Part shown: in pieces, positions 33,382 through 41,970 of the stretch
Position numbering within the stretch: position 1 is the stretch's first letter
Layout: every line of letters begins with the position of its first letter
Assembly (NCBI GenBank): GCA_020847395.1
Contig: JADLCD010000169.1
Coordinates: 1-48,356 of the forward strand
Length of the DNA: 48,356 nt
Source: Chitinophagaceae bacterium
GTDB taxonomy: Bacteria > Bacteroidota > Bacteroidia > Chitinophagales > Chitinophagaceae
Direction: 5' to 3'
The notes under the pieces: model-generated
The model's input: the letters and a program-made list of their open reading frames with translations, nothing else
The model's database searches: none
What the model was told of the DNA's origin: nothing
Position numbers and translations under genes: made by a program

Positions 33382-34665
33382 TTACCGTAATTGAGATGCA
33401 TCTACTCTTGAAGGAGTATCTTCCCCACTTATAATTGATTTTGAACTAAGCGCAATTGCCTTTATTATCTCAGCCATATTTTTTATATCAAGTGTTTCAA
33501 CCTCATCATCCAATGTATGATAAAAAGGTTCGCTGTCCATTTTTGAAGTTGAGATAGTATGCGCCGGAACACCAAGCCTTGCCAGTGTTGCATTATCTGA
33601 GCGGTAAAACAATTGCTGTTCGGGGTATGGGTCCGGGTGAAAAGTAAATCCTGTGCCTTGCAGATTTTTTTCCAGCATCTTTCCCATATCTGTTTTCTCA
33701 TAACCCGTAATATAGGCTGAGTTTCTGCCCCACTTACTTTCTGTACCAATCATCTCTATATTAAACATAGCCATTACTTTAACGGGGTCAAACTGCTTTG
33801 AAAAATATTGTGAACCAAAACCGCCGCTTTCTTCCGCAGTAAACGCTGCAAACACAATAGTGCGTTCATTATTCTTCAGCTTGCTAAAATACTTTGATAA
33901 CATAATAACGGCAGTCGTTCCTGCGGCATCATCATTAGCGCCATTGTATATTGAATCGCCGTCAGCATTTGGTTTTCCGATACCGAGATGGTCATAGTGA
34001 CCGGAGAAAATTACATATTCCTCTTTTTTACTTTTACCAGGTAATATTCCCACCACATTTTTTAACTTCTTTTCCGTTATCGTATTATGAATGGTAAAAG
34101 AAAAATCTGTTACGGGTTCAGCAGTAAGCACAAGTATCACGCTGCTGTTCGATTTAAAACGTTCCCCTTTTAATCTTGAGAGTGAATTGAAATTTTTTGC
34201 ATGCGCAGTATCTACCCACACGATATAATTTTTGCCCGAAGTCACATACCGGTATGCATTATTGAGCAACATGTCGCCGGCTTTAATAGTTGCCTGTTCA
34301 TAACCTGAGGCAGCATCAACTGCCAGTTCCTCATCTGTAGTAAACGCACAAATATTTTGTTCATCAATATTCTTTCAATTTATATTTCCTCTTACACCTG
34401 TTTGTTTAGCTTCCACAACCTCAAACTCCTGAAAATAGCTTCCATTATCATTTACAGGTTGTAATCCCTCAGTTTTAAATACTGCCGCTATAAAATCCGC
34501 AGCCATATCAAGTCCTGGTGAAAATAATCCCCTACCGCCCATTGCATCTGACGATAGTGCAGTTTCAATTTTTCTTACCTTTTTTTCACTGATTATTTTA
34601 TTGATTTTCTGCGCTTGTGTGGTAGAAGCAAATAATATAAGCGCCGGTATAACAAGTTTTTTCAT
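33382..34665 (-). pseudogene. M28 family zinc aminopeptidase, interrupted by an in-frame TGA
   Basis: From the ATG at 34665 to the stop at 33382 one frame runs for 427 codons, broken only by a TGA at codon 97 (34375-34377). Codons before and after read smoothly (GVRGNIN, stop, KNIDEQNICAFTTDEELAVD), so there is no frameshift. The N-terminus has a signal peptide (about 1-18, TTQAQ). The zinc site is intact: SGHYDHLG (His223), NGANDDAAG, TAEESGGFG, FNIEMIG (Glu where many M28 enzymes have Asp) and FYHTLDD. A downstream ATG (34272) could start only a fragment without signal peptide. TGA is one base from GGA (Gly), a likely ancestral codon. A nonsense mutation or a base error in the assembly are both possible. 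Confidence 0.85.
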
Positions 34666-34804
34666 GCTAAATAAAGTTGGAGGGCAAGATAGAAAAATTT
34701 GAAATTTGAAAAAACAACCATTTTCTATAATTATATCAGCCTTCCAGGATTAAGTAATTTTAATGCGCCTGTCCTGTACACTCAAACTTTCTTCCCATTC
34801 CCAA

Positions 34805-34860
34805 CATTTTCAAATTTTCCCTGCCTGCCGGCAGGCAAGAAATTCCCTCATTTTCAAATT
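34805..34860. repeat. 16-bp palindrome between 12-bp direct repeats
   Basis: CATTTTCAAATT occurs at 34805-34816 and again at 34849-34860. Between them lies the perfect palindrome TGCCTGCCGGCAGGCA (34822-34837), whose core CCTGCCGGCAGG is also in the dispersed repeat. The structure resembles a small palindromic insertion with a target duplication; it might also act as terminator for the LytTR gene that ends at 34864. Confidence 0.7.
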
Positions 34861-34863
34861 AAC

Positions 34864-35613
34864 CTACAAGCTCATCATCTCCTTAAACTTCACCGCCTGT
34901 CTCCTGCTCACCTCAATTTTTTCTCCGCCTTTAATTTCGAGTAATAATCCTCCATTAAAATATGGTTCTACTCTTTCAATCATTCTAAGGTTCACAATAT
35001 GCTTTCGGTTGGCGCGGAAGAAAATTTTTTCATCAAGCCGCTCTTCCAGCGCATTAAGCGATTTTAATATTAATGGCTTATGCGTACTGAAAAATACTTT
35101 GGCATAATTGCCCACACTTTCAAACAAGCGAATTTCACTTAGCTTTACAAACCAGCAACGTTCACCATCTTTTACAAACACCTGGTCGTTCTCACCAAGT
35201 ATACCACGGTTAGGTATATTTGTTGAGGTATTAAAGTTTGAAGCAATTGCCTCCCTGTCATCACTATCTTCTAATTTCTGTATAGCATCGGCAAGCCGCT
35301 TAGGCTCTACAGGTTTCAGTAAATAATCAAGCGCGTTTACTTCAAATGCTTTCAATGCATATTCGTCGTACGCGGTAGTAAATATTACCTGTGGCAGTTT
35401 GTCCAGCTCTGTTAATAAATCAAACCCGGTTTTGCCCGGCATTTGTATATCAAGAAAAACCAGGTCAGGTATCATTTGCTCAATCTTTTCAATACCCTCG
35501 TTAGCGTTTGCCGCTTCTGCTATAATTTCAATTTCAGGATGATCCTGCAATAGTTTTTTCAATTCGGTTCTTGCAAGCCTTTCATCATCTATTATAATAG
35601 CTCTCTTTGTCAT
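34864..35613 (-). CDS. LytTR family response regulator
   Basis: A 249-residue response regulator: receiver domain (about 3-120) with acidic pair D9-D10, phospho-acceptor Asp55 in LVFLDIQMPG, Thr in FTTAYDEYALKAFEVNALDYLLKPV, and a LytTR DNA-binding domain (about 145-248, with FVKDGERCWFVKLSEIRLFES and FFRANRKHIVNL). LytTR regulators bind direct repeats of about 9 bp upstream of their targets. The kinase gene lies 11 nt upstream on the same strand, so this is a cognate pair. The targets are not identifiable here. Confidence 0.95.
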   Translation of the reverse strand: MTKRAIIIDDERLARTELKKLLQDHPEIEIIAEAANANEGIEKIEQMIPDLVFLDIQMPGKTGFDLLTELDKLPQVIFTTAYDEYALKAFEVNALDYLLKPVEPKRLADAIQKLEDSDDREAIASNFNTSTNIPNRGILGENDQVFVKDGERCWFVKLSEIRLFESVGNYAKVFFSTHKPLILKSLNALEERLDEKIFFRANRKHIVNLRMIERVEPYFNGGLLLEIKGGEKIEVSRRQAVKFKEMMSL

Positions 35614-35624
35614 ATACTTTGCGT

Positions 35625-36680
35625 TTATCTTGTGATGCCGTTTATTGGCATAATAACTTTCGCTTCTACCATATTTCCGGGAATATCTTTTATGGTAAAT
35701 ACCGCTTTGGTACCAAAAAGCAAATTCAACCTGTCCTGTGTACTCTGCAATCCAAAACCTTTATATCCCGCATGACCGTTTAAAACACCACTGTTACGGA
35801 TAATAATTTCATGATGATCATCTACAAAATCAGAAGTTATCGTTACAATACCACCATCCATTTGTTTACTTACACCGTGTTTAATAGCATTTTCGGCAAG
35901 CGTTTGCAGCATCATAGGTGGAATAGGCTGATTAAGCGTGTTGGCATCAATGGTAAAATTAACACGCAGTCTTTCTTCAAAACGCATTTGCTCCAGCGCC
36001 AGGTAATCTTTCACAATATTCAACTCCTGTTCAAGCGGCACCGTTTCCATTTTTTCTGTTTGCATACTGCTCCGTAATATATTGCTTAGCTCAGTTATTG
36101 CACGCCTTGCACGTTCAGGATTTTCATCAACCAGTGCTCTTATACTGTTTAATGAATTAAAAATAAAATGCGGATTGATATGCGATTTAATTGTCTTTAA
36201 CTCAAGCTCCTTCACTAAAGATTGCAGGCGAAATGTATCAACCTCCTGCTTTTTGTTACGTTGAAAATAATGATACATGTAGTACAGCAAAACCCAAACC
36301 ATCAAAATAATAATACTGTCAAAAAACCTGATAATAACCCGATCAAAAAAAGGCCGGCGGCTATGGGTAATTTCCGAGAGGTTCAATAGTTCGAATAAGC
36401 TTAACGTACAAAACGAATAAATAAAACTGCCGCCTACAAGGGTAAGAAAAAGCCGTAATACCATTTTATCAAAAGGCAATGTTAGCCAGTTCCTGCTCAC
36501 AATAATATTCCTGATCATATGGGTAATGGGTATACCTAAACCCAGCACAATTACAAGCCGTCCAAAAAACTTCCACGATATGCCCTCGCCATATGTATAT
36601 TCCAAAAAAATATTTATCAGCGCCACGCCGCCCCAGCCACATACCTGGCACAACCAGTATTTCGACAATTTTAATTGCAT
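35625..36680 (-). CDS. LytS-type sensor histidine kinase
   Basis: A 351-residue membrane kinase of the His_kinase (PF06580) family. Four hydrophobic segments fill about residues 10-135, then a short coiled coil leads to the phospho-acceptor region KSHINPHFIFNSLNSI (His171), followed by the HATPase domain with the N-box TLAENAIKHGV and the G-box FGLQSTQDRL. There is no separate periplasmic sensor domain, so the signal is probably sensed within or near the membrane. It is cotranscribed with the LytTR regulator. A TAGATTTG box ends only 4 nt before the ATG, which suggests a leaderless mRNA. Confidence 0.95.
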   Translation of the reverse strand: MQLKLSKYWLCQVCGWGGVALINIFLEYTYGEGISWKFFGRLVIVLGLGIPITHMIRNIIVSRNWLTLPFDKMVLRLFLTLVGGSFIYSFCTLSLFELLNLSEITHSRRPFFDRVIIRFFDSIIILMVWVLLYYMYHYFQRNKKQEVDTFRLQSLVKELELKTIKSHINPHFIFNSLNSIRALVDENPERARRAITELSNILRSSMQTEKMETVPLEQELNIVKDYLALEQMRFEERLRVNFTIDANTLNQPIPPMMLQTLAENAIKHGVSKQMDGGIVTITSDFVDDHHEIIIRNSGVLNGHAGYKGFGLQSTQDRLNLLFGTKAVFTIKDIPGNMVEAKVIMPINGITR

Positions 36681-36684
36681 AATT

Positions 36685-36692
36685 CAAATCTA
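36685..36692 (-). promoter_or_regulatory. -7 promoter box TAGATTTG for the LytS/LytTR operon
   Basis: Read on the minus strand, an exact TAnnTTTG match 4 nt before the kinase start codon. The start point would fall at or next to the ATG. Confidence 0.55.
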
Positions 36693-36855
36693 AAGATTTC
36701 CTGCCTCCGCCAGAAATAATGTATTACTAATGGCTGTATAATTGGCTTAGCGGCATGCGGTTCCTGGCTCACAAATCACATATTATTGATAATCAAACAA
36801 ATTGCTCATTAACGCCGCATTATAGAATTCCCCCTGTGAAGTAACATTTAAATAT

Positions 36856-36863
36856 TATTTTTG
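36856..36863 (+). promoter_or_regulatory. -7 promoter box TATTTTTG for dxs
   Basis: An exact match to TAnnTTTG, 21 nt before the dxs start, in the divergent region shared with the LytS/LytTR operon. Confidence 0.65.
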
Positions 36864-36884
36864 TTGGCATTTTAAACCACTTAA

Positions 36885-38813
36885 ATGGACATAACACCAG
36901 GGCCTCTTTTACAACAAATTAATAACCCGCAGGATCTTAAAAAGCTAACCAAAGATCAGCTTATGCAGGTAAGTGAAGAACTACGTCAATATATTATTGA
37001 TGTAGTAAGCGTACACGGCGGACATTTCGGTGCCAGCCTTGGCGTTGTTGAATTATCTATAGCATTACATTATGTTTTTAATACGCCTTATGATCAATTG
37101 GTTTGGGATGTGGGTCACCAGGCATACGGTCATAAAATATTAACCGGCAGAAGAGATAATTTTTATACCAACAGGAAATATAATGGCATAAGCGGCTTCC
37201 CGAGAAGATGGGAAAGCGAATACGACAGTTTTGGTGTAGGGCATTCTTCCACGTCCATATCTGCCGCATTGGGAATGGCTATTGCAGCAAAATATAAAGG
37301 AGAAGACAGGAAATCTGTTGCCATTATAGGCGATGGAGCGATGACTGCAGGACTTGCTTTTGAAGGCATGAATCACGCAGGCGTGGCAGATGCGGATATG
37401 CTGATTATTCTGAATGATAATTGTATGAGCATTGATCAGAATGTTGGCGCTTTAAGAGAATACCTTACCGATATTACCGCATCTCATACATACAACAAAT
37501 TTAAAGATGATATTTGGAATGCGCTGGGTAAGCTGCCCATAGGTAAAACTTTTACCCGCGAAATGGCCAGCAAACTTGAACACAGTATAAAAGGATTTGT
37601 AAACAAAAGCAGTAATTTATTTGAAGCCTTAAACCTGCGTTACTTTGGTCCGATTGACGGGCATAATGTTACCAAGCTGGTTGATATTTTACAGGATCTT
37701 AAAAAAATTCCCGGGCCAAAACTTTTACATGTACTAACGGTTAAGGGTAAGGGCTATGCATTGGCTGAAAAAGATCAAACCAAATGGCATGCGCCGGGTT
37801 TGTTTGATAAAATAACCGGTGAGATTTATAAAAAGAAATTTGACCTTCCCCAGCCACCAAAATACCAGGATGTTTTTGGGCATACCATTATTGAACTGGC
37901 GGAGAAGAACGATAAGATATTTGGTATTACGCCGGCAATGCCATCAGGCTCATCATTAAAATTTATGATGGAGCAAATGCCTGACCGCGCACTGGATGTA
38001 GGCATATGCGAGCAGCATGCAGTTACCCTTAGTGCAGGAATGGCTACACAGGGTTTAAGAGTATTCTGCAATATATATTCTTCATTTATGCAAAGGGCAT
38101 ATGACCAGGTGGTGCATGATGTGGCTATACAAAACCTGCCGGTTATTTTCTGCCTCGACAGAGCAGGTTTGGTGGGAGAAGATGGAGCAACACATCACGG
38201 CGCTTATGATATTGCCTATATGCGCTGCATACCTAACATGATTGTAAGTGCGCCAATGAATGAAGCTGAACTGCGCAACTTAATGTATACCGCGCAACTG
38301 GATTCTACCAAACATCCTTTTGTGATCCGCTATCCCCGCGGAGAAGGCACTATGCCTGAATGGAGAAAAGAAATGCAGGAGATCACTATCGGCACCGGAA
38401 GAAAATTAAAAGACGGTACAGATATAGCCATACTAACTCTTGGTCATCCCGGAAATTTTGCAGCCGCGGCCATTCGTGAATTAAGAACAGAAGGTATTAC
38501 CCCCGCACATTACGATATGCGTTTTGTAAAACCGCTTGATGAAGCCCTGCTTCATGAAGTGTGCAAAAAGTTTAATAAAATTATTACTGTTGAAGATGGT
38601 ACCGTTAAAGGTGGCTTTGGCAGTGCCGTACTTGAGTTTATGGCAGATCATGGCTATAACGCCCAGGTAAAAATATTAGGTATTCCTGATGAAGTAATTG
38701 AGCATGGAACACCTAAGGAGCTACAAAAAGAAGCCGGTTATGACACAGCGGCTATTATTGAAACAATAAGAGCGTTATCTAAAGAAAACGTAACGCTTAC
38801 GATCAACGCCTGA
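36885..38813 (+). CDS. dxs: 1-deoxy-D-xylulose-5-phosphate synthase
   Basis: A 642-residue thiamine-diphosphate enzyme that condenses pyruvate and glyceraldehyde 3-phosphate to DXP, the first step of the MEP isoprenoid pathway, also feeding thiamine and pyridoxal synthesis. Visible motifs are GGHFGASLGVVEL near the N-terminus, WDVGHQAYGHKILTGR, the ThDP motif GDGAMTAG (about 149-156) with NDN.MSI, and the catalytic Glu in ICEQHAVTLSAG (about 375). The C-terminal transketolase domain has KPLDEALL and TVEDGT. Length and domain order are standard for the family. It stands alone, with its own promoter. Confidence 0.97.
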   Translation: MDITPGPLLQQINNPQDLKKLTKDQLMQVSEELRQYIIDVVSVHGGHFGASLGVVELSIALHYVFNTPYDQLVWDVGHQAYGHKILTGRRDNFYTNRKYNGISGFPRRWESEYDSFGVGHSSTSISAALGMAIAAKYKGEDRKSVAIIGDGAMTAGLAFEGMNHAGVADADMLIILNDNCMSIDQNVGALREYLTDITASHTYNKFKDDIWNALGKLPIGKTFTREMASKLEHSIKGFVNKSSNLFEALNLRYFGPIDGHNVTKLVDILQDLKKIPGPKLLHVLTVKGKGYALAEKDQTKWHAPGLFDKITGEIYKKKFDLPQPPKYQDVFGHTIIELAEKNDKIFGITPAMPSGSSLKFMMEQMPDRALDVGICEQHAVTLSAGMATQGLRVFCNIYSSFMQRAYDQVVHDVAIQNLPVIFCLDRAGLVGEDGATHHGAYDIAYMRCIPNMIVSAPMNEAELRNLMYTAQLDSTKHPFVIRYPRGEGTMPEWRKEMQEITIGTGRKLKDGTDIAILTLGHPGNFAAAAIRELRTEGITPAHYDMRFVKPLDEALLHEVCKKFNKIITVEDGTVKGGFGSAVLEFMADHGYNAQVKILGIPDEVIEHGTPKELQKEAGYDTAAIIETIRALSKENVTLTINA

Positions 38814-38916
38814 CTTAGTATCCAAAAGAAAAATCGCTTGTTCTGAAATTAATTAGCAATAAGCTTTGCAATGCTTAACTGCCTTTTGCAATGCTGCATA
38901 ATTATTAAAGCAAAAA

Positions 38917-38924
38917 TATTTTTG
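38917..38924 (+). promoter_or_regulatory. TATTTTTG box abutting the oligopeptidase start
   Basis: An exact TAnnTTTG match that ends 2 nt before the ATG. If used, transcription would start at or inside the first codons, which would damage the signal peptide; it may be fortuitous. Confidence 0.3.
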
Positions 38925-38926
38925 AC

Positions 38927-41089
38927 ATGAAGCGGTTATTATTAATCACCACAGTATGTGCAGGCATTTTTATTATGGCATGCGATACACAAAAAAAAGA
39001 GAAGATGGCAGGTTTTGAATGGCCGCAGGGCATTAAGCCACCGGTAGCGCCGGTTAAAGAACATACACGCATTATTCATAACGATACGGTAGCTGATAAT
39101 TATTATTGGCTGAATGATTACTTCAAAAAAGGGCCGGATAGCTCTGCTGTTGTAAAATACCTGGAAGAAGAAAATGCTTACCTCGACACAATGATGAGCG
39201 GCACAAAAAAACTGAGGGAAGACTTGTATAAAGAGATGAAGGGAAGAATAAAAGAAAAGGATGAATCTGTGCCTGTTTTTAAAAATGGATACTACTACTA
39301 TACCCGCACTGAAGAAGGAAAAGAGTATTATAAATATTGCAGAAAAAAAGGAAGCCCTGATGCACCGGAGGAAATTTTATTAGATGTAGATGAATTGGCA
39401 AAGGGACACCCCTATTATTCGGCCACAGGTTTTAATATCAGCGAAGACAACAAACTGCTTGCCTTTGGTGTAGATACTGTTTCGCGCCGCCAATATAATA
39501 TTCATGTTAAAAACCTGGAAACAGGCGAGCTATTTAAAGACGTGATTAAGGAAACCAATGGCGGTTCTGTTTGGGCCAATGATAATAAAACTTTGTTTTA
39601 TACAGCAAACAACCCTGTAACACTGCTTTCAGAAAAAATTAAGCGGCATACCCTCGGCACGGAAGCCTCAGCAGATGGAATAGTTTACGAAGAGAAAGAT
39701 CCGTCAAACTATATTGGTGTTACTAAAACCAAGTCAGGTAAATTTATTTTCATTGTTTCGCAGGCTACACTTTCATCTGAATTACGTTTTATTAACGCTG
39801 ATGAACCCTCAGCATCATTCAAAATTTTTCAACCACGTATTAAAGAAGTATTGTATGAGGCAGAAGATCTTGGTGACAAATTTTATATTGTAACCAACCT
39901 CAATGCAAAAAACTTCAGGTTAATGGAGTGCCCGCTAAATAAAACGGATAGTAATGAATGGAAAGAAATAATTCCGCACAGAACTGATGTATTGCTTCAG
40001 GGCATTAATGTATTTAAGGATCACCTCGTGATTAATGAAAGAAAAAACGGGCTTGTTCAATTAAGAATACGCAACCTTTCATCAGGAGATGATCATTATA
40101 TTGATTTTGGTGAACCCACCTATTATGCAGGGTTGGGGAGCAACCCGGAATTCAACTCGAATATTGTCCGGTATACATATACATCTCTTACCACTCCCAA
40201 CTGTGTTTACGATTATAACATGAATACCAAAGAGAAAAAGTTGATGAAACAACAGGAAGTAGTTGGGGGATATGATCCGAAAAATTATGTATCAGAAAGA
40301 GTATATGCTACCGCGAAAGACGACACTCAAATTCCAATATCGTTAGTATATAAAAAGGGGTCTGCAAAAGATGGCACTGCACCGCTGCTGCTATATGCTT
40401 ACGGCTCTTATGGTTTTAGTACAGATGCAGCATTCGTCAGCAACCGGCTTAGCTTATTAAACAGAGGCTTTGTATTTGCTATTGCGCATATACGTGGTGG
40501 CCAGGAAATGGGACGTACATGGTATGAAGACGGAAAACTGATGAAGAAGAAAAATACATTCACCGATTTTATTGATTGCGGTCAATTCCTGATTGATAAA
40601 AAGTATACATCAAAAGGACATTTGTATGCCCAGGGTGGTAGCGCCGGCGGTTTATTAATGGGCGCTATTGCAAATATGGCTCCCAACCTTTGGAATGGCG
40701 TTATAGCCCAGGTACCGTTTGTTGATGTTGTAAATACAATGCTTGATGCAAGTATACCGCTCACCACAAATGAATATGATGAATGGGGAAACCCCAACAA
40801 TAAAGACGCTTATGATTATATGAAATCATATTCACCATATGAAAATGTAGAAAAGAAAAATTATCCGAATATCCTTGTAACAACAGGATTACACGATAGC
40901 CAGGTACAATATTTTGAGCCTGCTAAATGGGTGGCAAGGTTACGAACAATGAAAACGGATCATAATATTTTATTGTTACACACCAACATGAACTTTGGGC
41001 ATGGCGGCGCTTCCGGCAGGTTTGATTATTTAAAAGATATAGCGTTAATATATGCTTTCATGTTTTCGCTGGAAGGTATTACAGAATAA
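38927..41089 (+). CDS. Oligopeptidase B-like S9 family peptidase, lipoprotein
   Basis: A 720-residue prolyl-oligopeptidase-family enzyme. The N-terminus is a lipoprotein signal peptide ending at a lipobox-like IMAC (Cys near residue 19), so it is probably anchored in the envelope. A seven-bladed propeller fills about 70-450 and the hydrolase domain follows. The triad is Ser572 in GGSAGG, Asp in LHDSQVQYFEP and His in FGHGGASGR. The opening APVKEHTRIIHNDTVADNYYWL and the YDEWGNPN segment are typical of oligopeptidase B (ptrB), which cleaves short peptides after basic residues. A peptide scavenging role fits the S46 peptidase gene two loci downstream. Confidence 0.93.
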   Translation: MKRLLLITTVCAGIFIMACDTQKKEKMAGFEWPQGIKPPVAPVKEHTRIIHNDTVADNYYWLNDYFKKGPDSSAVVKYLEEENAYLDTMMSGTKKLREDLYKEMKGRIKEKDESVPVFKNGYYYYTRTEEGKEYYKYCRKKGSPDAPEEILLDVDELAKGHPYYSATGFNISEDNKLLAFGVDTVSRRQYNIHVKNLETGELFKDVIKETNGGSVWANDNKTLFYTANNPVTLLSEKIKRHTLGTEASADGIVYEEKDPSNYIGVTKTKSGKFIFIVSQATLSSELRFINADEPSASFKIFQPRIKEVLYEAEDLGDKFYIVTNLNAKNFRLMECPLNKTDSNEWKEIIPHRTDVLLQGINVFKDHLVINERKNGLVQLRIRNLSSGDDHYIDFGEPTYYAGLGSNPEFNSNIVRYTYTSLTTPNCVYDYNMNTKEKKLMKQQEVVGGYDPKNYVSERVYATAKDDTQIPISLVYKKGSAKDGTAPLLLYAYGSYGFSTDAAFVSNRLSLLNRGFVFAIAHIRGGQEMGRTWYEDGKLMKKKNTFTDFIDCGQFLIDKKYTSKGHLYAQGGSAGGLLMGAIANMAPNLWNGVIAQVPFVDVVNTMLDASIPLTTNEYDEWGNPNNKDAYDYMKSYSPYENVEKKNYPNILVTTGLHDSQVQYFEPAKWVARLRTMKTDHNILLLHTNMNFGHGGASGRFDYLKDIALIYAFMFSLEGITE

Positions 41090-41162
41090 ATTAGCTTTAT
41101 TTTAATGTTAAGTTTTTATTATTAAATACTCATCTTTTCAGTTTAAAACGTAAAATAATTGC

Positions 41163-41191
41163 AAAAGTCCGTGCGCTTGCCGGACCTTTTT
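41163..41191 (+). terminator. Intrinsic terminator after the oligopeptidase gene
   Basis: AAAAGTCCG and CGGACCTTTT pair with one bulged base around a 9-nt loop and are followed by Ts. It lies 74 nt past the stop and just before the next promoter box. Confidence 0.75.
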
Positions 41192-41213
41192 CATTTCTAA
41201 CAATATTTTTTTA

Positions 41214-41221
41214 TACATTTG
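41214..41221 (+). promoter_or_regulatory. -7 promoter box TACATTTG, about 210 nt before the next gene
   Basis: An exact TAnnTTTG match. If it serves the secreted-protein gene at 41431, the mRNA has a 200-nt leader that includes a small hairpin AATTGC-TTTTCT-GCAATT (41236-41253). An independent small RNA is another possibility. Confidence 0.5.
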
Positions 41222-41430
41222 CGTTATCAATATGAAATTGCTTTTCTGCAATTATTAACCGGTAACCAGCAGTTCGGCTTTCTTTCGATTCAGTATTGCC
41301 ACACACTTTTGCAATTCATGCCATCTACTAACACATTGCCCCATCTAACAAGTTTGCTGTCTACGTTCTAAACAAAACTTATTCTATACGTATTGCTTCC
41401 ATTAAAAGAAGTAAACAAAACACATATTAT

Positions 41431-41838
41431 ATGAAAACAAGCACAATTTTCTCAGCAGTACGCAAATCCTTTTTAGTAGTTGCTATTGCAGCAGTTACCA
41501 TTCCCGCAACAGCAGGTATAAAATCTGTTGACCCTGTAGAAGAAACAGCAAGCGTTAAATACATTGGCAAACAGGATCAAACAATGTTCTTCAATGTAAA
41601 ATACAATAACGCTAATGCTTCTAAGTTTTTTGTTGTTATTAAAGATGAAGATGGTGTAACGCTTTTCCAGGGCGCATTTACCGACAGCATTTTCGACAAA
41701 AAATTCTCATTGCCTAAAACAGAAAGCGGTAAAGTTATCTTCACTATCAGCGATAAAAAGAACAACTATAATGAAAGTTTTGAAATTACAACTGAAACAC
41801 GTGTTGTTGAAGATGTAGTAATTAAGAAAGTTAACTAA
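41431..41838 (+). CDS. Small secreted beta-rich protein, unknown
   Basis: A 135-residue protein with a signal peptide (about 1-29, ending TAGI). The mature part alternates beta strands (TMFFNVKYNNANASKFFVVIKDEDGVTLFQ, DKKFSLPKTESGKVIFTISD) and looks like a single immunoglobulin-like or beta-sandwich domain. Similar short exported proteins with the V-KYIG....FNV-YNN pattern are frequent in Chitinophagaceae, often as several paralogues, and have no assigned function. It has an unusually long upstream region and a strong hairpin after it, which suggests that it is a separate, possibly highly expressed unit. Confidence 0.75.
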   Translation: MKTSTIFSAVRKSFLVVAIAAVTIPATAGIKSVDPVEETASVKYIGKQDQTMFFNVKYNNANASKFFVVIKDEDGVTLFQGAFTDSIFDKKFSLPKTESGKVIFTISDKKNNYNESFEITTETRVVEDVVIKKVN

Positions 41839-41861
41839 GAACCGCTGCCCGAAAAGGATTA

Positions 41862-41889
41862 CGGGCGGATATATATTTTTATCCGCCCG
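41862..41889. terminator. Hairpin after the small secreted protein gene
   Basis: CGGGCGGAT and ATCCGCCCG form a perfect 9-bp GC-rich stem around a 10-nt AT loop (ATATATTTTT). No T-run follows on the plus strand, so termination is probable but not certain. Confidence 0.65.
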
Positions 41890-41943
41890 GCAAATTCTTG
41901 GCAAAAATTTTTATTTCCCGGCATTTTCAATTTTTACTTTACG

Positions 41944-41951
41944 TAGGTTTG
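41944..41951 (+). promoter_or_regulatory. -7 promoter box TAGGTTTG for the S46 peptidase
   Basis: An exact TAnnTTTG match 19 nt before the start codon; no TTG at the -33 position. Confidence 0.65.
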
Positions 41952-41970
41952 TTTAGTAAAAATTGAAATC

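Noticed and set aside
34375-34377. TGA as a selenocysteine codon
   Set aside because: The site is outside the catalytic core of a zinc peptidase family not known to use selenocysteine, and I see no convincing stem-loop directly after it. Mutation or base error is simpler.
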